Shown one piece after another: positions 22,851 through 33,439 of a stretch of 64,000 bases of DNA; the first letter of the stretch is position 1; every line of letters starts with the position of its first letter. The notes beneath the pieces were generated by a model. That model searched no databases. It was given only the letters and a program-made list of their open reading frames with translations, and was not told where the DNA came from. Source of the stretch: Bostrychus sinensis (taxonomy: Eukaryota > Chordata > Actinopteri > Gobiiformes > Eleotridae); NCBI GenBank assembly GCA_020698575.1, contig CM036244.1, positions 31,656,034-31,720,033 on the forward strand, in the 5' to 3' direction. Made by a program: the position numbers and the translations under genes.

Positions 22851-23778
22851 TTTACTAAATAATTTGGTTAGAAAGCTACCATGAGTGCCAAAGCCAACAT
22901 GAGTCATGATGATTGAAAAAGCTTTGTAGTTTTAATAAATATAATATGATTGGTTGACATTATCCAGATTTGAAAGAGACCTTCTTCAAACTGCAATGAC
23001 AAGAACTCTGTGATATATTAATCTGTAAATCAAATCTAATCTCCTATTAAAATCAATTTGGATGTAACTTGAGCGACCTCTGAGATCTCGCTACTGTCCC
23101 CAGTCCCAGTTATTTACTGTGACAAAAAAAAAGAAAGAAAAAAAAAAGTTAGATTGAAGTTCAAGGTAGCCACACGTCCGTGGACATAACGGATCTATGA
23201 GTAACTGTTCTATATAAAGCTGAGCCTCGGCTTCGTCACTTCAATTTTTCATTTAGCACAGGAAAGACAACAGTCTGAGTGCAGTAAAAGAGGTCAGATG
23301 CCACAACTCGGCACGGAGGGCTCACAAAGGAGAGAAGAAGCCAACATAATGGATTGTGACAGGGAAGGATAGTGAGCAACAACTTTATTACAGCAAACCT
23401 TGAGAAAAGGAGGAAAATCCAGCTGGGTCTCACAGAGAGCCCCTGCCTCCAGGACTTGTATGTTTTGTTTTTTTTTGTCGGCATTTGCATTTTTCACACC
23501 GGGGCCTATTTTTAAAAGTACAACAACTTCATAAACTGCCAAAGGTAAAACAATGTGCGAAGTCATAGCGCTGCCAAAGTACTTTTTTTTTAAGAGGCTC
23601 AGTTCTCTGCAGCTACTTACTGCTAGGCCTGAGAACTGTTCTGCAGTAATGTAGTCTATTTTTGAGAACTTTTTTTAGTCTAAAGATAATGATAAAATCC
23701 ATACTCTATTGATTAGTGACAGTGCCTGTATGGGTATGCGTGGACTTTTTTCTTTAAAGAACTGTCAAATACATAAGG
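22851..23778. other. Unique non-coding DNA
   Basis: No gene recognised. The two overlapping minus-strand frames at 23236-23566 share the same DNA in different frames and lack features. Confidence 0.4.
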
Positions 23779-23963
23779 TAATAGTACCAGCACAAAAATA
23801 CCTACATTTGCAACCAGAAATATTCAACCACCCTCACGCAACCCAAGCTTTCCCTGTCTCAGGCCCAGATTTGGTTTCAGCAGATACAGCCTCTTTAGAT
23901 CTTTAGCATTCTCCATCGAGCGATACTCTTTTTTCCTTCACACCTCTCTCCATCTCAGAAGTG

Positions 23964-24288
23964 CAGGATGAGCTCCCTAAGCTGGATCCAAATAAATCTG
24001 CAGGTCTTGATGGTCTTCATCCCATTTTCATAAATGCTGCTGCTCATATTTTTGCAGCTTTCTGACTGTGTCCAGCAGGTGAAAGCAGAAAACAGCATGT
24101 CAGAACCACTCATCATTTCCAAAGGTGTGCCTCAAGGGTCTATTCTAGGCCCCACCCTCTTCTCCGTTTACATTAATGACATAGCTAAAGTTGCTGGCAG
24201 CTCCCGGATTCACCTGTATGCCGAAGACATTATTTTGTACTTGGTTGGCCCCTTTCCCCCAATCTGCGGCATCCACTTTTCAGCTTAG
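23964..24288 (+). pseudogene. LINE reverse transcriptase, finger/palm part (broken)
   Basis: Reading through, EVQDELPKLDPNKSAGLDGL is the conserved region before the palm domain. About 150-200 residues of the fingers and palm are then missing (junction near 24050). SKGVPQGSILGPTLFSVYIN is the B-motif region. The C motif appears as YAED in HLYAEDIILYL; the family has two aspartates there (Y/F-A-D-D), so the first catalytic aspartate is changed to glutamate. Together with the deletion this rules out activity. Confidence 0.8.
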
Positions 24289-25020
24289 CCTCACTTCAGC
24301 AGAGCAGTTCTTTCACAGCCTCCACACCAGTAAAACAAAGTGCATTCTTTATAGACAGAAAAATAATGCCGACATCCCCCTATGATCAACTGTGCAGAAG
24401 GCATGGTTTTGGAATATGTCAAATCTTATAAATACCTAGCATCTGGCTGGATTCATCTTTGTCATTCAGCACCCATATCAATAACCGTCAAGCAAAAGTC
24501 AAAGCTAGAATAGCCTTCATCTTCTGTTACAAAGCCTCTTTCACTCATGCTACCAAATGCATTCTCATCAAGATGACACTACTCCCAATTTTCGACTATG
24601 GCGACATCATCTATAAAATGGCACCCAGCACAACTCTAAAAAAATTGGACACTCTCTATCACTCAGCCATACGCTTTGCTACTAATGCACCCTTTCATAC
24701 CCACCACTATGATCTCTATAAACCGGTGGGCTGGCCCTCCCTTCATACCCGGAGACTCCATCACTGGTTTCTCTTTATTTACAAGACACTCTTGAACAAG
24801 ACACCTCTCTATCTGTCGTCTCTTCTCCACCTCGCTCACAGCACTTATCGCACCAGGTCAAGCAAATTTATTGAGCTTATTACTCCCAAAACCTCTACTG
24901 TTTTTGGCCGTAATGCCTTCCATTTTTCAGCAGCAGACAACTGGAACACATTACAGAACACCCTCAAACTTCAATCTTTGACGTCTGTTTAATTGTTTAA
25001 ACAGAGACTTCAACAGATCA
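24289..25020 (+). pseudogene. LINE reverse transcriptase, C-terminal part (broken)
   Basis: After a frame change near 24290 (segment QLSLTSAEQFFHSLHTSKTK), the frame 24459-24992 gives ARIAFIFCYKASFTHATKC, LLPIFDYGDIIYKMAP, LDTLYHSAIRFATNAPF, GWPSLHTRRLHHWF and TSTVFGRNAFHFSAADNWN, ending at TAA near 24990. The reading continues in sense as FKQRLQQIIVDTC. This order of short blocks is the thumb and C-terminal region of L2-type fish LINEs. The 177-codon length reflects recent enough insertion to keep the frame over about 530 bp. Confidence 0.8.
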
Positions 25021-25340
25021 TTGTTGACACTTGTTCTGTTGATGCTGATTCACTTTTAGATAAATTCATTTGCTCTTTCATCTTTTATATACATCTCAGT
25101 TTTATATACTCAGACACACTTCCATTCCCTATTTCATTTTCCTCTATTTACACTTGCTCTGTGTTGTTTGGTGTATTTTGTCTATGTATAGTTGTATATG
25201 TGGTTCTTGTGTATGCACAGTTGCAGATATGTTATTTATTCCTGCCGGTGCTTCTTGGCCAGGTCATGCTTGCAAATGAGAAGTGGTTCTCAAATATTTT
25301 ACCTGGTTAAATAAAGGTTAAATAAAAAAAATAAATAAAT

Positions 25341-25732
25341 AAAAAAGCTCAAAAGACATTACAATGATGTCACTAAAAGGTAATGAAAACAAAATGACAA
25401 AAAACTCATACAACAAAAAACTATTATTATTTATTGTTACATATCTGAGTTGTTTTGAATAGAAGTTCAAATTAAAAATGTGACTCTTTTTAACACATGT
25501 CAATGGGCAGTATTATTCAGCCCTTCATCTTCAGTACTTTGTGGAACATCAATTATACTTTATGCCTTCTAACAAATTATTGGTAATTGCTAACATGATT
25601 CGTGCGGCAACTGCCTTCTTTAAATCTTACCAAAGATTTTCAATGGAATTTAAATCTGGAGACTGAGAAAGACACTCCAAGACATCCCAGAACCTTTTTG
25701 TCTTTATAAAAACGTCTTTACTTGATAAATTC
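25341..25732 (-). pseudogene. Tc1-like transposase C-terminal relic
   Basis: On the minus strand from about 25706, FWDVLECLSQSPDLNSIENLW is followed by a stop (TAA), then DLKKAVAARI. This is the SPDLNPIENLW region around the last catalytic acidic residue of Tc1 transposases. The glutamate of ENLW is present, but the rest of the catalytic core is missing and the tryptophan is followed by a stop. Downstream on the same strand the sequence decays into stops. The relic lies between the LINE tail and a SINE. Confidence 0.75.
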
Positions 25733-25890
25733 TAATAATAATAATAATAATAATTCATCGAATTTATATAGCGCTTTTTTGGACACTCAAAGACGCTTTA
25801 CAATTGATCAATTATTCATTCACTCCTCAGTCACACTTGGTGGTGGTGAGCTACTTCTGTAGCCACAGCTGCCCTGGGGCAGACTGACGA
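25733..25890 (-). repeat. tRNA-derived SINE, copy 2 (3' half)
   Basis: The (AAT)n run at 25733-25754 followed by TTATATAGCGCTTTTTTGGA and CACTCAAAGACGCTTTACAA is the 3' end of the SINE seen at 16186. The body is present to CTGGGGCAGACTGACG near 25889, but the tRNA-like head is missing, as expected for a 5'-truncated retroposon on the minus strand. Confidence 0.8.
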
Positions 25891-26040
25891 AATTCTTCTT
25901 TGGGGAGGCTGGAATATTTCTGATGGCAACTGTCCAACTTTAGTTCAAACCACTCGAGAAGAGCAGATGGACAGTTGGTTAGCTACACAACAATCACTTC
26001 AGGATATTAATATTACTATTATTAATATCACAGTGCAAAA
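25891..26040. other. Short unique spacer
   Basis: Nothing recognised between the SINE and the coiled-coil relic. Confidence 0.4.
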
Positions 26041-26049
26041 AGCCTAAGC

Positions 26050-27020
26050 AATGGAAGAAATCAAGAACTGAAGACTCTGGTGCAGAACTGGCAGTGTTCA
26101 GAGAAAGAGTGGGCAATCAGTGAGGAGATCTGAAAGAAGAAGGAGCGCCAGTGGCTTGAGAGGGAGCTGAGGTATTTGAAAATTACAGAAGGTCCAGCAG
26201 AAGACGAGGAGAAGCAGTCATGGAAGGACAGTGAGGAAGAATGGGAGCAGAAAGAAAGTTCCTACAAGAACCAGGCTGAGCTTTGGAGATCTATGGAGCT
26301 CATGTTGGAGCAACCTCAGGGCATCTCCAGCTACGCAGAACTGCTCGATTCTCTGCACAGGTATGATGAGATGCAAAAGCACTGGTCTCACAGGTCTACT
26401 CAGTGGCTTCAGAAGGAAGCCTGGTTTAGAGGAAGGGAGCAGATCTTAGGTGCACGAAAGCTCAACTCTGCTAAAAGTGCGGCGCTGAAGTTAAAACTCC
26501 TAGAAGAAGAAAACGTTGAAGGCAAGCATGGCAGACCTACACGCAAAAGTTGTGGCATCCAAAGAGAAAGAATTTGAATTTGAAATGCAGCAGAATAAGT
26601 GGAGGGACCTAGAAAAAGGACCAGAGAAGAAAATATTACATTTGGAAAACCAGGGCAAATTTTCAGAGGAAGAATTAATCAGAAGAAATTTTGAAGAAAT
26701 TCGAAGAAATTAGCTAAAAGTAAGAAAGATGGGTTGGAAAGAGGGGAGACCCTCAATGAAGGGCCATGATTGAGGAGAAATTACGAAAGGGGGTTAAGTT
26801 GAGACAGTGGACGTAAGAGGCCTACAAAAAGCCTGAAAATCTGAGGCTCAAAAAGAACAAGGAGTGGGATGAGGAGAAACAGCAATGGACAGAAAGAGAG
26901 AGTGGCTTACAACAAGAAAAGGAACATCTGAATGGAAAGCTATTCGAGAAAGAGAGTCTATTGGAACAGGCCCAAACTGAGAAGAACCATCACACAGAGT
27001 CCTTGTGGGCTGTAGGGGGC
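26050..27020 (+). pseudogene. Broken coiled-coil coding relic with heptad-spaced tryptophans
   Basis: Protein-like sequence runs in one direction but through all three frames. The first segment (26050 to about 26520) has a TGA at 26131. The second runs from about 26516 to a TAG at 26711. The third runs from 26829 to about 27010 (NKEWDEEKQQWTERES and onward). It is highly charged and rich in E, K, Q, R and W. Tryptophans recur every 7 or 14 residues: EKEWAISEEI to RQWLERE, EEEWEQKESS to AELWRS, KHWSHRSTQWLQ, KEWDEEKQQW. That is a coiled-coil heptad pattern. No intron signs are seen, so a retro-copied pseudogene is possible. I do not recognise the parent gene. It is certainly non-functional at this length. 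Confidence 0.6.
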
Positions 27021-27384
27021 AGCATTATAGCTTGTTTGAATTTGTAAGGCTGCCGATTTTCTCCAGAAACTGTCTGAAAAGATACACACAAGATGACCTA
27101 TTACAGTATTACACTATGTCCTGCCTCTGCCACAAACTAATGACCACCTTCAAACACCTTCAGCTACTGTCACCGTCCTCCAGGATCCACCACTGCTGAA
27201 CACCGCAAGAAAAGAAAAAAAAAAAGAAATCAGCACAACAACAAGATTTTTGCCTTAGTTTGTACTTTTTCACAAGTAAATGGAGTGTAGGAAAAGCTTT
27301 TGAGTGTTATAATTGTGAAATAAAAGCATAAATTAATAAGAATAAAGTAAATACAAAGCATTTATTATTAATATTTTACTTCTG
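27021..27384. other. Non-coding flank, A-rich stretch
   Basis: A run of A residues at about 27208-27228 follows the coding relic by about 200 bp and could be a decayed poly-A tail, though the gap makes this uncertain. Confidence 0.3.
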
Positions 27385-27445
27385 GGGCTGAGCGGCAGTA
27401 GCTCAGGAGGGAGAGTCTGTTATAACCAGAAGTTGGTGGGTCTAT
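27385..27445 (+). repeat. tRNA-like SINE head fragment
   Basis: GCGGCAGTAGCTCAGGAGGG, then AGAGTCTGTTATAACCAGAA and GTTGGTGGGTCTATC is the head of the SINE family at 16186: an A box (TAGCTCAGGAGG) and a weak B-box region. No body or tail follows, so it is a fragment. Confidence 0.65.
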
Positions 27446-28624
27446 CAGAGCACCCAGGCTTTATTTTTCAAAATGGTGATAATTTCATGAATACTTTTTT
27501 TTTTCTGTATGAAAGTGATGTAGATTTTGTAGATTTCATTTAATAACCCCACAAATGACATTGCAGATGAAAACATTAATAATATTTCAAACGTTTTTTA
27601 CTAATGTACTTTTTTCTGTCTGTGTCCTTTGTAATGGACATCAGGACTTAATGCATCTTTTGTATAACTTAAATCTTAAATCTCCATAGGAAATAAATGG
27701 CTGGTTGAGGCTTAGAGGATTTTGCATGAAATTGTGGAAGAAGAGTCAGAGTCAGAGCTGTCAGAAGATGAGGTGGAGGGCCTGTATTAAAACAGGACAG
27801 TGAAAGCTCAGAGGAGGATGTGTCTGCTCGGGACGCTACAGTGCAAGGTCAATGTAAAAGCACTGTATGTCCATTATGGATACAGATTGTGTGTTAGTGT
27901 TTAGTTTGAGCTGTTTGTCTGTCTCCTTCCAACACCACTACATACCCCCCACATACACACACATGTATTTTGGGGGTTACATTACTTTACATAGACTTAC
28001 ATTCATTTTATGGAGACTTATACTAAACATAATCGTAATTTTACTGGCCTGACCCTATGGTTATCAACAACCTTGACCCAAACTAAACCTTATCTAATCT
28101 CTAAAACCTCTTTATGATTGAATATTGAATTATTTATACAACATTTTCATATTTACATATTATTACATGCTTTTTCTATATTTAAATTGTAATATCTGTT
28201 AAGACCCTGTGTCCTCTAGGGTCCCAGGAGGATATAAAGTCTAGTATAAACAAAGATGGCTCCGAACAATAGACTAGAAGTGTTGTGGTGTGAAAAAGAC
28301 AGCTGGTCTAACTGAAACATATGCAGCATTTTATTTATTTATTGTATAATAAGCTTCATGTCTAAGTATAGCTGCTCATTATAGCTAAATACTATTATAT
28401 ACAGTGTATAATAGCAAGGCAGTTTGAGTGAAGGGGTATTTAAACAACAAAGTAAACTAACAAAGGCAGCCTCATCACTTCACGTGTATCACTCCACCGC
28501 ACAGGTGTCCTCTATAAACTACTAAGTAGGCTTACACACTGTACTGTCCAGTAACTCTTACACAAGACTGCTCCAAACTAAGTGTTATAAAGATGAAGTT
28601 TTCCCTTTAAAATGAATTTCTAAA
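27446..28624. other. Non-coding DNA with weak repeat traces
   Basis: At 27740-27790 the frame EIVEEESESELSEDEVEGLY is acidic and ends in a stop; it may be a transposase N-terminal scrap or chance. Near 27935-28060 a CATAGACTTACATTCATTTT block belongs to a common fish repeat type. Otherwise unrecognised. Confidence 0.35.
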
Positions 28625-29275
28625 ACTTTAAACTTTATCACTTGAGGAACATCTCTAAAATCAGAAAAATATTATCTAAGACTGATCTGGAAATTATTAT
28701 TCATGCTTTTATCTCTTCTTGTCTTGACTATTGTAACTCTGTTTTTATATGTTTTAATAAGTCATCTCCAAATCCACTCCAGATTGTAACAAAATTTGGC
28801 AGCGAGGAACTCACATCACTCCAGTTTTCACTTCACTAACTACCAGTGAAGTTTAGAAGAGATTTTAAAATTTTATAGCACTACAAGAACAGGCCCCACA
28901 GAATGTCTCAGACCTTTTGACCCCATACTCATCAAATCGCTCTCTTCGATCCTTGGGTCAAAACCTCATCATGGTCCAAAAGACGCGTTTTAAAACTCAA
29001 AGGGATGTGTCTTTTCAGGCAGTAGCCCCCAGACTGTGCAACACCCTGCCCCTGTCCCTCCGTGTGGCCGACTCTGTTGATTCCCTTAAAAAGCAGCTGA
29101 AGACACTTATTTACATGAGCTTTTAGATGACTTGTTTTTTTTTTTTTTGTTTGTTTGTTTGTTTTTGTTTTAATTGTTATATTTTTATGTCATTGTATTT
29201 CTATTTTCTGTCACTTGTATTATTTTTTTTCTGCACCTTGTAAAGCACTTTATGATTTTTGAAGTTTACTTACTA
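28625..29275 (+). mobile_element. L2-type LINE 3' fragment
   Basis: A 5'-truncated LINE. The frame 28642-28839 gives RKILSKTDLEIIIHAFISSC and LDYCNSVF, the strongly conserved HAFISSRLDYCN block of L2 reverse transcriptases. After frame changes, 28917-29126 gives LCNTLPLSLRVADSVDSLKK and QLKTLIYMSF, the usual C-terminal end. The 3' region with T-rich runs and CTTGTAAAGCACTTTATGAT near 29238 is the typical L2 3' end. It belongs to a different LINE family from the relic at 23779. Confidence 0.85.
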
Positions 29276-29707
29276 AAACTAATCAGGGTTCAACAAAGAA
29301 AGGAAGACAGCAGACCAGGTGAGCAGTTCAGTGATGAGCCATTGTCACCTATGGTACGCTGTATGATGCCAGTGGGGAAAAAATGTTTGCATTGTTTTTT
29401 TTTTGTCTTAAAATAATCTACATAAACATAATCTAAAGAAATTTTTGAAAAACAATTTTTTGGGGTGACTTTTTGGGGAGTCTCAATTTTTAAGGACTAC
29501 TTGTCCAAGTGTTCCCAGTAGGCAACATTGTACTATTATGGAACAGCCCATAGAAATAAATGGCTCGAAGTGTCTAAGACTAATTCTTTGAACTGTAAAC
29601 AAACTTCCTTCAACACAAAGATCATAAGCATTTGTTAAAACAAGAGAAATCATAACAAATACAGAGATAATCACCAGAATTTAATTTCAGTACATATTTT
29701 TTTATCA
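29276..29707. other. Non-coding DNA
   Basis: Nothing recognised. The missing downstream end of the piggyBac relic should lie here or further left, but no CCC-type terminal repeat next to TTAA was found. Confidence 0.35.
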
Positions 29708-29764
29708 GTTTTTGGTGTCTTTTTGGCACTGTTCATGCATCATTTCTGCAGTTTCCCTTCAATA

Positions 29765-29957
29765 TACAGTTGAAAGAAAATGCATTGGCACCCCTTGGAA
29801 ATACTACAGTAAAAACAAAATATTTGTTTTGGAGCATTAGTTTAAGCAGACTGTGTTTGTCTATTGTTGTGACTTAGATGAAGATCAGATCGATCACATT
29901 TTATGACCAAATCATGCAGAAATCCTAGTACTTCCAAAACTTTTTCTTTCAACTGTA
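29765..29957. mobile_element. Tc1-type miniature element nested in the piggyBac coding region
   Basis: The element itself is 29767-29955 (189 bp). CAGTTGAAAGAAAATGC at the left and the inverted GCACTTTTT-type equivalent (right end TTTTTCTTTCAACTG) are near-perfect terminal inverted repeats. TA flanks both sides (29765-29766, 29956-29957), the Tc1/mariner target duplication. It interrupts the last codons of the piggyBac transposase, so it is the younger insertion. Confidence 0.9.
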
Positions 29958-30372
29958 TATGGAAGTCCATAAAGCAGTTTTTTTTAGGAGTGAAGCATAA
30001 GATGGTGGCACATTTTGTGCACTGCACTTTCACGATACCCTTACATCCAGGGTATTTGCATCGACCCTTCTTCTCCTCACAAATAGGCCAATGGTCGGTG
30101 TTGTCTTTACACACTGGTGGTAAAGCGAGGCCTTTCCTCTTCACATGACTGATCTCCACCAAGTCTGCACTGACTGGTTGTCTTTCTCTCTTCCTCTGGA
30201 CCTTCGCCTGATTGCAAAGGCAATCTGCAATTTCAGTTTTAAATTTGAGGAGACTGTACTGACCTTCCGTCTTGATGATTCCATAATAGTGCACTGTTAC
30301 CTCAGGGCAACTGCTGTATTTTAACAAGTTTTCAGTATTTAATGAGCAAAAAAGTAGCAAAAAAGTATCCAA
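29958..30372 (-). pseudogene. piggyBac transposase C-terminal cysteine-rich domain (remnant)
   Basis: The minus-strand frame shows TEGQYSLLKFKTEIADCL, then HWPICEEKKGRCKYPGCKG, VQCTKCATILCFTPKKNCF and MDFH. The spacing C-x4-C (RCKYPGC), CTKC, LCF and NC-F-FH is the zinc-binding C-terminal domain of piggyBac-type transposases, which binds the element ends. The catalytic DDD core upstream is deleted. A continuous frame runs on to 29842 only because a 189-bp element inserted into the final codons supplies extra open sequence; that tail is not transposase. Confidence 0.85.
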
Positions 30373-30680
30373 AAGTAAGTTTACTTACTTATTGTTGTCA
30401 GTATATTTTTTTCCAGATGAAAAACAGACTAAAAATTATAATTTAAGATGATTTAAGGTGAGCAAAATTGTAGTGCTGTTTTATTTGAGAAAGTCCACCA
30501 AAAAGGGTTTCAATATGGAATCTTGAAAGTCTGATGACAAATAAAAGCATTTTTAATGGTTCCCTATGCTCTTCCCTCTATTTTAAAATGCTGCATGACA
30601 TAAATTGATACATGGTGGATATTTTACAGGCCAAAAATGAGTATGTTGCCTGAGGGCAACACCATACCATGGAGGGTTAA

Positions 30681-31137
30681 CCTCTGTATGTGCATCAATG
30701 TACACATTAAAATTGGATTTCAGTAGGCTACATGTGCATAACAGCTAGCTAGCCAGTGCTAAGTTGTGCAAAGTAGCCTGCAAAATGATTATCTAACGTT
30801 AACGTAGAAGCATAAAAACTTAGCTACATTAGCAGTTTGCGCTACTTACAGTAAACAACAAAAAGACGCTTGTAAGAGAGTTGAGTATTTTGATGTCCTC
30901 AAAAAGGGGGGCAACAAAATAAAAAAGACACTGTCATTTGTTTTATTTCTTTGTCTTTGCTACACTGTAAAAAAAAAATTGCTGCAAAAACTCAAAAACT
31001 CAAGGCAACCCCTAATCCCTAAAGATTATTGAGTTTTGGGGCCAACTCAAAATCTCAAGTTTTCAACAGCAAATAATTTGAAAGTAACAGACCATGTTTT
31101 CCATGCATGCACATTACTTTAAGTAAATGTAAAATAT
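30681..31137. other. Non-coding DNA with a short repeat
   Basis: The block near 30963-31090 opens CACTGTAAAAAAAAAATTGC and contains two AACTCAA/TTGAGTT motif sets (31010-31062), an arrangement seen in miniature repeats of fishes. Not resolved further. Confidence 0.35.
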
Positions 31138-31194
31138 TAATGGAAAGGTGTCCAAAACTATTTCAAAAAGCCTGAAAAAAGCATAATATAGCTT
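31138..31194 (+). repeat. Miniature element, family A, 3'-end fragment
   Basis: GGTGTCCAAAACTATTTCAA, then AAAGCCTGAAAAAAGCATAA and TATAGC matches the 3' end of copies at 21250-21315 and 43460-43506. Only the terminal 57 bp or so are present. Confidence 0.75.
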
Positions 31195-32819
31195 TATAGT
31201 TGGCGTAGTGTGGCTAGACAAAGTTTCCAATAGCTAGCATGAATACTTAGTAGTAGAGTAGAAGTCTATTATGCTTTAAAAAAATACAAAATAAGTTTGT
31301 ACAATAATGTTCTATTCAGGACCGGTTCTAGCCTGCTGGACCTTGGACTGACTGAAAATGTAAGTAGGCAAATATAAAGGTCGATACTAACACTCTCCAG
31401 TACACCCTCCCATCCATTTATCTGGGCTTGGGAACGTCACATGAAGTACACTGGTTGTCTTTTTTTGTTTTCTCCCCTAATGCCAATTTTCTCTAAACTT
31501 AATTAAGCAGATGTTACTTTCACAGCACTGATACTACTAGGAACATTGTTGTTCAGTATATTCTGTTCACTTTGTGTGAAATTAACCATCCACATGCATG
31601 GCTAATTTGCACAAAGCCACAGAAAAAGACGAAGAAGTACTTTTAACAAGGCACCTGCAGGTAGGCTAAGCTATCATCTGTGTGACAACCTACACTCAGC
31701 CTGTCCACATTTATGCTGAAGTGTGACATTATAAAACATAAGAACTGCTCTCAGTAATTTATTAAACAACACTCACACATGTCAGCGCAAACCTTAATAG
31801 AAATGCAACTGTGAATAATTCAAAGATATAATGCATCAGTGACTAAACATTATAAAAGCAGTCAATTAGTTCTGGTCACAGTAACAGTAAAATGTGAAGT
31901 GGTAAGTGCATGAAGTAAAAATGATTAAATTAATGAACAGTCTATCTCATACAAACTCTTGAATGAAAAGTGACAGCAGAAATGAAAATATTAATGAATA
32001 GAATGAGTATCTTTATATGAATGAAGGAGGATGTTGATGTGGACATGAAAGATTACAGGTCAGTATGAAATGAATGTGAAAATTAACTAAGCATTTTATC
32101 TTGATTATAAAGAATTAATAGTTTTTAGCTTGAGTTTACAGAAAAGGGTACTAAATACTGCTTTCAAACCTTGAATATTTTGTATGAAATCTTAAATAGA
32201 AATGACTTATTTTGACTTTCAATATTTCAAATCTGTTTAATTAATCATTATTGACTAGATAGACCTTGTAGATTCAATTTTTGCTTCCCCAAATTTGCCT
32301 TATCTACGTACCTCATGAATGCAATTATAATTTGATATCAGTGTCTATATGGTCGTGATCTATATAGTGTTAAATGTTTTCTCAGCACCATGACACTGGT
32401 GAACAAAGCCACACATGATCTGATTTCTTTAAAATAAAAAGGACTTGATTTGAATTTACTCATTCACAATGGCACTATAGTGGACATTGCATTGCCGAGG
32501 TAATAATAAAAGCAGATTAATCAGTAATTAAATACATTTAAAAATGTTCTAAACTGTTAACGGAAGAAGAAAATAAGAAAAAAAATATATATATATCTGT
32601 CATACCCAACAGGGTCCAGTCCACAGAAGTCCTGATCCAACTATGAAGGAATGACAGGACATGCATCAACTGGACATGCATTGTTTTTGTATGAAACTAT
32701 ACATTTTCTGTCCAAATAAATATAACATTTTTCCACAGCATTGTATGTTTCTATAACAACAAGATTAGTTTTTTTCAGATTAGACAGAAACATTTACTGC
32801 AGGTGTCACTGGTCAGTCT
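31195..32819. other. Mostly unique AT-rich DNA with a LINE 3' fragment
   Basis: At 31395-31480 CACCCTCCCATCCATTTATC, TGGGCTTGGGAACGTCACAT and GTACACTGGTTGTC is copy 3 of the LINE 3' phrase seen at 16495 and (inverted) 20795. A short (TA)n lies at 32585-32597. No gene recognised. Confidence 0.45.
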
Positions 32820-33075
32820 ACACTGTAAGAAATACATTTTGCATTTTAAATAGACTCCGTCCCTGTTTCTGTCATGGTTTCTGATTCTCTCAACTAAAAT
32901 TCTCACACTGAAGAGAGTAAATTTAACACTTGAAAACTTACTTTGTGGTTGTGCTGTGATGAATTTAGACTGACATGTTCACAATAGAGTACACGGTAAA
33001 TTTAACACCATATAGATAAGGGCAATATAGACTCTGATGGTGTTAATTTAACTTGTGTTAGGTAAATTGGGGAAT
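32820..33075. repeat. Short inverted-repeat fish element (TTAACAC type)
   Basis: It opens ACACTGTAAGAAATACATTT. Near its far end it has GTAAATTTAACACC (32997-33010) and GGTGTTAATTTAAC (33039-33052), which are inverted relative to each other. This fits decayed miniature elements with AACACC-type repeats that are abundant in fishes. Limits are approximate. Confidence 0.45.
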
Positions 33076-33104
33076 GATTGTGAAAGTGAATAGATGTATC
33101 TCTG

Positions 33105-33176
33105 TGCCAGCCCTGGGATCAACTTGTCCCGAGTGTTCCATGCCAAAGGATCGTAGTTGCTGGGATAGGCTCTAGT
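33105..33176 (+). repeat. Fish interspersed repeat B, copy 3 (poor)
   Basis: CAGCCCTGGGATCAACTTGT, CCCGAGTGTTCCATGCC and TAGTTGCTGGGATAGGCTCT retain the order of the family but are diverged in the GTGTACCCC core. No tail remains. Confidence 0.6.
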
Positions 33177-33439
33177 TTAACCAAAAGAATATTTTTCTTT
33201 CTTGCATTGGAGAAAAGTATTAACCTATTAAGATCAACTATGGAAAGTTAGCTATGCTGTAGTTGAGGGGTGCATGTAGTGCAGAATACCTCTAAATATA
33301 TTCAAAACTCCATATGCTGCATTTCCCTTTAGTAGGCTCTTCAATATTCTGTATAAGACTGAGCTGTGATCCATGTCCTACAACAGTTCATATGACTTTT
33401 ACTCATAAGCCCAATAGGTCGCAATGCAGCAGGTGTGAG
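33177..33439. other. Non-coding DNA, nothing recognised
   Basis: No recognisable feature. Confidence 0.4.

Larger units (their letters stand above)
23779..25340 (+). mobile_element. L2-like (Jockey-superfamily) LINE relic
   Basis: The element is 5'-truncated and runs from reverse-transcriptase N-terminal sequence to its 3' tail (ACCTGGTTAAATAAAGG, then an A-rich (AAAT)n tail at about 25298-25345). Coding pieces are, in order: PKLDPNKSAGLDGLHPIF at about 23970-24025, then a deletion, then GVPQGSILGPTLFSVYINDI and the catalytic-region segment, then the thumb/C-terminal region. Frameshifts and deletions make it inactive. Family assignment is by motif; L2 versus Rex1 was not tested. Confidence 0.8.
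29708..30680 (-). mobile_element. piggyBac element relic with one end preserved
   Basis: On the minus strand the element begins at 30676 with CCCTCCATGGTATGG, directly next to TTAA (30677-30680); CCC-starting ends in a TTAA target are the piggyBac signature. About 300 bp of non-coding sequence separates that end from a C-terminal transposase frame (29958-30372). Most of the transposase is missing, so this is an internally deleted copy. The opposite end was not found, so the left limit is approximate. Confidence 0.75.

Noticed and set aside
27740..27790. Acidic peptide EIVEEESESELSEDEVEGLY as a transposase start
   Set aside because: Only about 20 residues, ended by a stop, and acidic stretches are not diagnostic; kept only as a trace.
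29842..30372. 176-codon minus frame as an intact gene
   Set aside because: Only the cysteine-rich part is piggyBac; the end of the frame comes from an inserted 189-bp element, and the catalytic core is absent.
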